64,000 nucleotides of DNA, from assembly GCF_023634865.1 (NCBI RefSeq), contig NZ_JAMLJN010000001.1, forward strand, positions 434,001 to 498,000, read 5' to 3'. The position numbers and the translations under genes are program-made. Positions within the stretch are counted from its first letter, which is position 1. Every line of letters starts with the position of its first letter. The notes under the pieces were generated by a model, which worked only from the letters and a program-made list of their open reading frames with translations, ran no database searches and was not told where the DNA came from. This document shows positions 57,993-64,000 of the stretch, in pieces. The stretch is from Flavobacterium fragile (GTDB lineage: Bacteria; Bacteroidota; Bacteroidia; Flavobacteriales; Flavobacteriaceae).

Positions 57993-60848
57993 ATGCCTAA
58001 AGACACTACAATCAAATCGGTTTTAATTATTGGATCTGGACCTATCGTTATTGGTCAAGCTTGCGAATTTGATTATGCAGGTTCTCAATCCGCTCGTTCC
58101 TTAAGAGAAGAAGGAATTGAAGTTATCTTAATTAATTCTAACCCAGCGACAATCATGACCGACCCTTCCATGGCGGATCATGTGTATCTGAAGCCCTTAA
58201 CCACTAAATCCATCATCGAAATTCTTAAAGCGCATCCACAAATAGACGCTGTTTTACCAACAATGGGAGGTCAAACGGCACTTAATTTGGCAATTGAAGC
58301 GGAAGAAAAAGGAATTTGGAAAGATTTTGGAGTGCGTTTGATTGGAGTAGACATCAATGCCATCAATATAACTGAAGATAGAGAAAAATTCAAAGTACTT
58401 TTAAATCAAATTGGAATTCCGCAAGCACCTGCAAAAACAGCTAATTCGTTCTTAAAAGGAAAAGAAATTGCGCAAGAGTTTGGATTTCCGTTGGTAATTC
58501 GCCCTTCGTTTACCCTTGGTGGTACTGGAGCTGCTTTTGTACATAAAAAAGAAGATTTTGATGATTTATTAACCCGTGGTTTAGAAGCTTCTCCTATTCA
58601 CGAAGTGTTGATTGATAAGGCTTTACTTGGTTGGAAAGAATATGAATTAGAGTTGCTTCGAGATAAAAACGATAACGTAGTGATCATCTGTACGATTGAA
58701 AATATGGACCCAATGGGAATTCATACTGGAGATTCGATTACAGTAGCACCTGCAATGACCTTATCGGATACCACATTCCAGAAAATGCGTGATATGGCGA
58801 TTTTAATGATGCGCTCTATCGGAAATTTTGCTGGAGGTTGCAATGTACAATTTGCAGTTTCACCTGATGATAAGGAAGATATTGTGGCGATTGAGATTAA
58901 TCCTCGTGTATCGCGTTCTTCGGCATTAGCATCAAAAGCAACGGGTTATCCAATTGCAAAAATTGCAACGAAATTAGCTTTAGGTTACAACTTAGATGAG
59001 TTGCAAAATCAAATTACAAAATCAACTTCAGCTTTATTTGAACCAACTTTAGATTATGTAATTGTAAAAATACCAAGATGGAACTTCGATAAATTTGAAG
59101 GCTCAGACCGCACGTTAGGTCTTCAAATGAAATCGGTAGGCGAAGTGATGGGAATTGGGCGTTCGTTTCAAGAAGCGCTTCACAAAGCTACTCAGTCGTT
59201 GGAAATCAAACGTAATGGTTTGGGGTCGGATGGAAAAGGTTACCAGAACTACGAACAAATCATTGAAAAATTAACGTTTGCTAGTTGGGATCGTGTTTTC
59301 GTAATTTATGATGCTATTGCGATGGGAATTCCTTTAAGTAGAATTCACGAGATTACGAAAATCGACATGTGGTTCTTGAAACAGTATGAGGAATTATTCC
59401 ATCTAGAAAAAGAAATTTCAAATTATAAAATTGATACCTTACCTAGAGAATTGCTTTTAGAAGCGAAACAAAAAGGATATGGAGACCGTCAAATTGCCCA
59501 CATGATGGGTTGTTTGGAAAGTCAAGTTCGAAAATTACGAGAGGATTTTAACATCAAACGCGTATTCAAATTAGTAGATACTTGTGCGGCGGAATTTAAA
59601 GCAGTAACGCCTTATTTTTACTCGACTTTTGAAGCTGAAATTGAAAAAGCAGAAGGAACTAAATATGTTCACAACGAAAGTGTTGTTACAGATAAAAAGA
59701 AAGTAGTCGTTTTAGGTTCGGGACCCAATAGAATTGGACAAGGAATTGAATTCGATTATTCTTGTGTTCACGGAGTTTTAGCAGCCAAAGAATGTGGTTA
59801 TGAAACCATTATGATTAACTGTAACCCAGAAACAGTTTCTACCGATTTTGATACGGCAGATAAATTGTATTTCGAGCCTGTTTTTTGGGAACACATTTAC
59901 GATATTATCCAACATGAAAAGCCAGAAGGTGTAATTGTTCAGTTGGGTGGTCAAACGGCTTTGAAATTAGCAGAAAAATTATCGAAAAACGGAATTAAAA
60001 TCATCGGAACTTCTTTTGATGCATTAGATTTAGCAGAAGATAGAGGAAGATTCTCTGAATTGTTAACCGAATTAAATATTCCGTTCCCAAGATTTGGAGT
60101 AGCAGAGAATGCGGAAGAAGCAGTTCAACTAGCAGATTCATTAGACTTCCCACTTTTAGTGCGTCCTTCTTATGTATTAGGAGGTCAGGGAATGAAAATT
60201 GTTATCAACAAACAAGAGTTGGAAGAACACGTTATCGAGATTTTAAAACATATTCCTAATAATAAATTGTTGTTAGACCATTATCTAGATGGTGCTATTG
60301 AAGCAGAAGCAGACGCCATTTGCGATGCGGATGGAAATGTGTACATCATAGGAATTATGGAGCACATTGAGCCTTGTGGAGTACATTCGGGAGATAGCAA
60401 CGCTACATTGCCACCATTTAATTTAGGTGAGTTTGTGATGCAACAAATTAAAGACCATACAAAGAAAATTGCGGTGGCTTTAAAAACGGTTGGGTTAATC
60501 AATATCCAGTTTGCGATAAAAGACGATATTGTTTACATTATTGAAGCAAATCCAAGAGCTTCTCGTACAGTTCCATTTATTGCTAAAGCATATGGGGAGC
60601 CATATGTAAATTACGCAACAAAAGTAATGTTAGGTCATAATAAAGTTACTGATTTTACTTTCAACCCACAATTAAAAGGGTATGCGATTAAACAACCCGT
60701 ATTCTCTTTTAGTAAGTTCCCAAATGTAAACAAAGCATTAGGGCCTGAAATGAAATCTACAGGAGAAAGCATTTTATTTATCGATGATTTGAAAGACGAT
60801 CAATTCTACGATTTGTATTCAAGAAGAAAAATGTATTTAACGAAGTAA
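57993..60848 (+). CDS. carB: Carbamoyl-phosphate synthase large subunit
   Basis: A 951-residue CarB, which makes carbamoyl phosphate for pyrimidines and arginine. Two ATP-grasp halves are seen: VLIIGSGPIVIGQACEFDYAG at the start, and VVVLGSGPNRIGQGIEFDYS at about residue 572, each followed by the phosphate and metal loops. The protein ends at LFIDDLKDDQFYDLYSRRK, soon after the second synthetase half, and so lacks the C-terminal MGS-like allosteric domain of E. coli CarB (1073 residues). carA is not adjacent. No frameshift is visible. Confidence 0.95.
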   Translation: MPKDTTIKSVLIIGSGPIVIGQACEFDYAGSQSARSLREEGIEVILINSNPATIMTDPSMADHVYLKPLTTKSIIEILKAHPQIDAVLPTMGGQTALNLAIEAEEKGIWKDFGVRLIGVDINAINITEDREKFKVLLNQIGIPQAPAKTANSFLKGKEIAQEFGFPLVIRPSFTLGGTGAAFVHKKEDFDDLLTRGLEASPIHEVLIDKALLGWKEYELELLRDKNDNVVIICTIENMDPMGIHTGDSITVAPAMTLSDTTFQKMRDMAILMMRSIGNFAGGCNVQFAVSPDDKEDIVAIEINPRVSRSSALASKATGYPIAKIATKLALGYNLDELQNQITKSTSALFEPTLDYVIVKIPRWNFDKFEGSDRTLGLQMKSVGEVMGIGRSFQEALHKATQSLEIKRNGLGSDGKGYQNYEQIIEKLTFASWDRVFVIYDAIAMGIPLSRIHEITKIDMWFLKQYEELFHLEKEISNYKIDTLPRELLLEAKQKGYGDRQIAHMMGCLESQVRKLREDFNIKRVFKLVDTCAAEFKAVTPYFYSTFEAEIEKAEGTKYVHNESVVTDKKKVVVLGSGPNRIGQGIEFDYSCVHGVLAAKECGYETIMINCNPETVSTDFDTADKLYFEPVFWEHIYDIIQHEKPEGVIVQLGGQTALKLAEKLSKNGIKIIGTSFDALDLAEDRGRFSELLTELNIPFPRFGVAENAEEAVQLADSLDFPLLVRPSYVLGGQGMKIVINKQELEEHVIEILKHIPNNKLLLDHYLDGAIEAEADAICDADGNVYIIGIMEHIEPCGVHSGDSNATLPPFNLGEFVMQQIKDHTKKIAVALKTVGLINIQFAIKDDIVYIIEANPRASRTVPFIAKAYGEPYVNYATKVMLGHNKVTDFTFNPQLKGYAIKQPVFSFSKFPNVNKALGPEMKSTGESILFIDDLKDDQFYDLYSRRKMYLTK

Positions 60849-60854
60849 TACAGA

Positions 60855-60885
60855 AAATCCCAATCGAAAGATTGGGATTTTTTTA
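60855..60885 (+). terminator. Terminator of carB
   Basis: AAATCCCAATC-GAAA-GATTGGGATTT, an 11-bp stem with a stable GNRA-type loop, is followed by a T-run, 6 bases after the stop codon. Confidence 0.92.
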
Positions 60886-60898
60886 TTGATTATGGGCA

Positions 60899-60913
60899 CG
60901 GAATGCAATTCCG
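60899..60913. repeat. Short palindrome (REP-like)
   Basis: CGGAAT-GCA-ATTCCG, a perfect 6-bp inverted repeat, lies between the carB terminator and a convergent small gene. It has no T-run and resembles in form the palindrome at 51028. Confidence 0.6.
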
Positions 60914-60937
60914 AGTTATCAGGTAATCTAATTTGAA

Positions 60938-61183
60938 TTATTTCAATTTCTTATGTTTGTTGTAAATTGATTTGCAAATTTTTTCCATAGAGTTGAAAAT
61001 TGATATATCAAAATTTGGTGATTTGGTAATTAATGTCAATGTTTGAACTGCACTGTAAAGCAATTCATTATCAGTTTGTTTGATTCGTTCAATGAAGTTT
61101 ATCTGGTTACTTCCTTTTGATGAATCGGATACAATGACTTCTTGTGTATTACTATCTAATGCAAATAAAAAAATCTTTTCCAT
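60938..61183 (-). CDS. Small protein of unknown function
   Basis: An 81-residue soluble protein starting at the ATG at 61183 (MEKIFLFALDSNTQE). It has no recognisable motif; a helical C-terminus ends in a Lys-rich tail (KSIYNKHKKLK). It follows the exported HNH protein gene by 17 bases on the same strand, so the pair may be co-transcribed. Since one product is an exported nuclease-like protein, an immunity role is conceivable, but nothing in the sequence proves it. Confidence 0.55.
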   Translation of the reverse strand: MEKIFLFALDSNTQEVIVSDSSKGSNQINFIERIKQTDNELLYSAVQTLTLITKSPNFDISIFNSMEKICKSIYNKHKKLK

Positions 61184-61200
61184 TTTTCTTAATTTTAGTT

Positions 61201-61635
61201 TTATTGGTGATGATGGCAACGTCCACTTTGATTAGTTGTTCTATTTTTACATCTAAAACCTTTCTTTGTTGTGCCTGTGCATTGTGATGCTGTATTCTTG
61301 GGTTGCTCAGATTTGGAGTAACTTTCTCCCGAAGAATTTCCATCACAACAATCTATACCTACTTTTTTATTATGAATTTTACAATAGCAACTATTTGATT
61401 TACTTCGATTACACTTAAAACAAAGTAACTGAACGTTTGAAACATCACTACTTCCTCCGCAGGAGTATGGTATTATATGATCATATTCTAAATTTTCAGT
61501 ATTACCACAACATTGACAAATACCACCATCTCTTGTAAATACAATTTTTTTTGTTGTTTCTGAAATGTAACGGCTTTGTGAAAAGCTATTTAAGCTGAAT
61601 AAAAATATTGACAGTAGTAAAAAAAGCTTTTTCAT
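61201..61635 (-). CDS. Exported HNH-motif protein with Cys/His-rich tail
   Basis: A 144-residue protein with a clear signal peptide (MKKLFLLLSIFLFSLNSFSQ). Residues 30-80 form an HNH nuclease core: CQCCGNTENLEYDHIIPYSCGG followed by VSNVQLLCFKCNRSKS in blocks, with Cys pairs for a structural zinc. The C-terminal 30 residues (CTGTTKKGFRCKNRT and GRCHHH) form a second small Cys/His module of the kind annotated as DUF5763. The combination of a signal peptide with an HNH domain is unusual. Nuclease activity is inferred. Confidence 0.8.
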   Translation of the reverse strand: MKKLFLLLSIFLFSLNSFSQSRYISETTKKIVFTRDGGICQCCGNTENLEYDHIIPYSCGGSSDVSNVQLLCFKCNRSKSNSCYCKIHNKKVGIDCCDGNSSGESYSKSEQPKNTASQCTGTTKKGFRCKNRTTNQSGRCHHHQ

Positions 61636-61708
61636 ATTTTATAGTTAATTACAGATAAAAACGAAATAATTTAATGTTTGTTGTATAATCTAAATTTAAA
61701 ATAAGTTG

Positions 61709-62122
61709 CTATTTTGAGAGCTTGATCTCAATTTGAGGATTAATTTTTGTCAAATCGGATAAGAATTCGTGTTTGTGCTCGGGAGAAACAATGATACTTT
61801 CATATGTCTTGTAGAAAATTTCTAGTCGGTCAAAAGAAGCGGCAGGCGAACTAATAATGTTGTTAGTAGCTTCAATTTTTCGAATAGACGATATGTCGAT
61901 TTTCTCGTTCATAGAGAATCCTGCTTTGACTATGAGTGTAGTATCCTTTATGATATACTTTATAGAAGTAAAGATATATGCAATAAATAATAGCGGACTA
62001 ATAAAAAGCAGCACACTAAGCAAATCAAAGGATTCCGAAAGAACTTTAAATCCTATACCTCCAAACAAGAGTAATAAGAAAAGAACTAATCCGATACTTA
62101 TTTTGGATTTATAGATTTTCAT
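61709..62122 (-). CDS. Membrane protein with bacterial PH-like domain
   Basis: A 137-residue protein. Two hydrophobic helices (about residues 10-27 and 33-55) are followed by a C-terminal beta domain with DTTLIVKAGFSMNEKIDISSIRKIEAT in blocks and SFDRLEIFYKTYESIIVSPEHKHEFLSDL. This is the pattern of the bacterial PH-like domain proteins (bPH_6/DUF1200 type). Function unknown. It is 8 bases from the SOD gene, which lies upstream on the same strand. Confidence 0.72.
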   Translation of the reverse strand: MKIYKSKISIGLVLFLLLLFGGIGFKVLSESFDLLSVLLFISPLLFIAYIFTSIKYIIKDTTLIVKAGFSMNEKIDISSIRKIEATNNIISSPAASFDRLEIFYKTYESIIVSPEHKHEFLSDLTKINPQIEIKLSK

Positions 62123-62129
62123 AAATTTT

Positions 62130-62903
62130 TTACAATTTATTTATTGCCGTTTCATATTTTGCATTTACTACTTTCCAATCGATTACATTGAAAATGGCCG
62201 TTAAATATTCGTTACGTTTGTTTTGGTAATGTAAATAATAAGCGTGTTCCCAAACGTCGATGGCTAAAATAGGTGTTCCTCTTACTTCTGCACTTGGCAT
62301 TAAAGGATTATCTTGGTTGGCAGTGCTGGTAACGGCTAGTTTTCCGTCGCGAGTAACTACTAACCATGCCCAACCGCTTCCAAATTGGCCAGCTGCGGCA
62401 TCGGTAAGTTGTTTTTGTAGGTTGTCAAATGAACCTAATTCGGTAGTAATGGCTTCGGCTAAAGCGCCTGTAGGAGTACCACCTCCTTTTGGATTTAAAA
62501 TTTCGAAAAACAAATTATGATTATAATACCCACCCGCGTTGTTTCGGATTTCTTTGTTGTTTACGTCTAAGTTTTTTAGGATGTCTTCAACTGTTTTTAG
62601 TTCTAAATCGGTTCCAATAACAGCCTTGTTTAACTTATTAGCGTAACCTAAATGATGTTTCGAATAATGAATTTCCATAGTACGACCATCAATATGAGGT
62701 TGTAAATCATCATAAGCGTATTTTAATCCTCGCATTTGAAAAACGCCACCTTCAGTAACTTTAACATCTGCAGGATTGCCCAAAGCGGAAATTTTAGTTT
62801 CTACTTCTGGATCTGGTATTTTTACTTCGATAAGTTCGTTTTCTTTTCTACAGCTTGCCATCATTAGTGATACACAAGCTATCCACAATAATGACTTTTT
62901 CAT
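62130..62903 (-). CDS. Superoxide dismutase (Mn/Fe type) with lipoprotein signal
   Basis: A 257-residue superoxide dismutase carrying a lipoprotein signal peptide: MKKSLLWIACVSLMMASC ends in Cys18. The SOD fold starts near residue 55 (FQMRGLKYAYDDLQPHID). Metal ligands are His79, His129, Asp216 and His220 (DVWEHAYYLHY). Gln197 in STANQDNP, in the C-terminal domain, is the position used by Mn enzymes. The enzyme should be membrane-anchored outside the cytoplasm, most likely facing the periplasm, where it removes superoxide. Next upstream gene encodes acyl-CoA-binding protein. Confidence 0.93.
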   Translation of the reverse strand: MKKSLLWIACVSLMMASCRKENELIEVKIPDPEVETKISALGNPADVKVTEGGVFQMRGLKYAYDDLQPHIDGRTMEIHYSKHHLGYANKLNKAVIGTDLELKTVEDILKNLDVNNKEIRNNAGGYYNHNLFFEILNPKGGGTPTGALAEAITTELGSFDNLQKQLTDAAAGQFGSGWAWLVVTRDGKLAVTSTANQDNPLMPSAEVRGTPILAIDVWEHAYYLHYQNKRNEYLTAIFNVIDWKVVNAKYETAINKL

Positions 62904-62914
62904 GGTAGTAGTGC

Positions 62915-63196
62915 TTAAAGATTTCGTTCTTTTAATAATTCGTTTATGATTCGAATGTATTCGGTTTTAGCTTCTTCAACTGTAAGATGTTTTACTTGCA
63001 TCCAAGCGTTAAGTTTGAAAGCGTTAATGATGTCTTGAGGATTTTGGAATAGGAGCGGAGTGGTAGTTTCGGAAGTTGCTTGTTTGTACAAGCCATACAA
63101 TACCAATTGCACATCGTGCGGCACTGATTCTTGTGGAACCAATTGTGCATTAGCAAATGCTTCATCGAATAATGTATTCAAATCCTTTTCGCTCAT
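62915..63196 (-). CDS. Acyl-CoA-binding protein
   Basis: A 93-residue four-helix ACBP. The family motifs PHDVQLVLYGLYKQATSE and FKLNAWMQVKHLTVEEAKTEYI are intact, including the Tyr and Lys residues that contact CoA. ACBPs bind long-chain acyl-CoA and are common in eukaryotes but restricted among bacteria. The gene is 3 bases after psd and co-directional with cdsA, so it probably supports phospholipid synthesis in this organism. Confidence 0.94.
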   Translation of the reverse strand: MSEKDLNTLFDEAFANAQLVPQESVPHDVQLVLYGLYKQATSETTTPLLFQNPQDIINAFKLNAWMQVKHLTVEEAKTEYIRIINELLKERNL

Positions 63197-63199
63197 TAT

Positions 63200-63853
63200 T
63201 TATGCTTTTTTACTGATTATCGTTTTATTTCCGATAGCTTTATCACCTAGTTTTACATTGATTTCTGTTCCTAAGGGTAAGTAAATGTCAACTCTAGAAC
63301 CAAACTTAATGAAACCTGCATCTTGTCCTTGTACTACACGCATTCCTTCTTTAGCATAATTTACAATACGTCGAGCTAAAGCCCCTGCAATTTGACGATA
63401 AAGGATTTCACCGTATACTCTATTGTTGATAACCACAGTAGTTCTTTCATTTTCTTCACTTGCTTTTGGATGCCAAGCAACTAAATATTTCCCTGGGTGA
63501 TATTTACTGTATTTAACAATTCCATTCACACAATAACGCGTTACGTGAACATTAATAGGCGACATAAAGATAGACACCATTAGTCGTTTGTCTTTGAAGT
63601 ATTCAGGTTCGTAAACTTCTTCAATAACAACCACTTTTCCGTCAACAGGAGCTAAGATATGATTGTCGCTATTGTCGGCAATACGAGTTGGGTTTCTAAA
63701 GAATTGCAATACTAAAACCAGTATCGCTATTGCTAGAATGTATAACGCACTTCGTAACCAATTTACAGAAACAAATGCATCGGTTAAGAAAATAATTCCC
63801 ACAACTAATATTAGGGTGATGAATATGATTTTAGCGCCTTCTTTATGAAACAT
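63200..63853 (-). CDS. psd: Phosphatidylserine decarboxylase family protein
   Basis: A 217-residue short-form PSD, which makes phosphatidylethanolamine. Two hydrophobic segments (about residues 8-27 and 31-48) anchor it, followed by [28 protein letters not shown] [27 protein letters not shown] and the cleavage site [10 protein letters not shown], where autocatalysis between Gly and Ser forms the pyruvoyl group. It overlaps the end of cdsA by 11 bases and is followed closely by the acyl-CoA-binding protein gene. Confidence 0.93.
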   Translation of the reverse strand: MFHKEGAKIIFITLILVVGIIFLTDAFVSVNWLRSALYILAIAILVLVLQFFRNPTRIADNSDNHILAPVDGKVVVIEEVYEPEYFKDKRLMVSIFMSPINVHVTRYCVNGIVKYSKYHPGKYLVAWHPKASEENERTTVVINNRVYGEILYRQIAGALARRIVNYAKEGMRVVQGQDAGFIKFGSRVDIYLPLGTEINVKLGDKAIGNKTIISKKA

Positions 63854-64000
63854 AATATAAAATTAAATAAAATAAGTTAATAAAAGGGATTACAAATATA
63901 ATACTATCTAGACGATCTAGAATGCCTCCGTGTCCTGGCATGATATTTCCAGTGTCTTTAATTCCGGCTACACGTTTTAATTTTGATTCGATTAAATCGC
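63843..64000 (-). CDS. cdsA: Phosphatidate cytidylyltransferase, C-terminal fragment
   Basis: The gene runs in from beyond the window; only the last 52 codons are seen. They contain the CDP-diglyceride synthetase signature [20 protein letters not shown] followed by GGILDRLDS, with the acidic metal-binding residues, and then a final membrane helix ([17 protein letters not shown]). CdsA makes CDP-diacylglycerol, the precursor of phosphatidylserine, so its overlap with psd places two steps of one pathway in a coupled operon. Confidence 0.93.
   Translation of the reverse strand, partial: DLIESKLKRVAGIKDTGNIMPGHGGILDRLDSIIFVIPFINLFYLILYYVS

Overview
The window is AT-rich chromosomal DNA from a member of the Bacteroidota, most likely Flavobacterium or a close relative in the Flavobacteriaceae. 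The evidence is a secreted protein with a type IX secretion (T9SS) C-terminal sorting domain, a TonB-dependent receptor with a carboxypeptidase-regulatory-like N-terminus, DUF5686, DUF4290, DUF4199 and DUF493 proteins, RNase Y, and several promoters of the Bacteroidota type TTG-N17..20-TAnnTTTG. Most genes are housekeeping. I see no rRNA operon, CRISPR array, prophage or intact insertion sequence.

Layout. 1-3.5 kb: the end of dapF, a GNAT acetyltransferase, mltG, a DUF2279 protein and a small exported lysozyme-like protein. 3.5-9.1 kb: dnaA with a low-molecular-weight phosphatase and an RsmI-like methylase, then a thioesterase, YigZ, a HAD hydrolase and ribD. 9.1-9.4 kb: a gene-free stretch with three 11-bp tandem repeats and a 165-bp MITE-like element. 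9.4-16 kb: an acetyltransferase, an unknown exported protein, prmC, a MacB-type permease and hisS, with two S23-type four-helix-bundle genes inserted as repeat-flanked cassettes. 16-24.5 kb: Dus, CIA30, an esterase, tRNA-Met, a START-like protein, a PabC-like lyase, YqgE, HU, fmt, recQ and a nucleotide-binding ATPase. 24.5-29.2 kb: DUF493, DUF4290, murA, a TSUP transporter, and a divergent HxlR regulator/NmrA oxidoreductase pair. 29.2-39 kb: DUF5686 and small beta-barrel proteins, aroQ, xerD, rny, 6S RNA, zapA and a coiled-coil protein. 39-54.6 kb: an M23 peptidase, a TonB-dependent receptor, a lipoprotein, DUF2971, an MsbA-like exporter, a phosphohexomutase, an ORF6N protein, a glycosyltransferase, rpmE2, a GlmU-like protein, a T9SS cargo protein and mtaB. 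54.6-64 kb: small hydrolases, a lytic transglycosylase, rpmH, carB, an exported HNH protein, a lipoprotein superoxide dismutase, acyl-CoA-binding protein, psd and the end of cdsA.

The most unusual signal is a set of degenerate tandem repeats with a strict 7-bp period. They form inverted arms around both S23 genes. They also occur inside prmC and next to the MsbA-like and glycosyltransferase genes, and a related 6/7-bp hairpin lies downstream of murA. The S23 genes therefore sit in the loop of a potential stem, as S23 open reading frames do in 23S rRNA intervening sequences, but here between protein-coding genes. Other points are the MITE-like element, a perfect 31-bp palindrome inside the ORF6N gene, a 6S RNA between zapA and rny, a MurA with Asp in place of the usual Cys, and a CarB without its allosteric domain.
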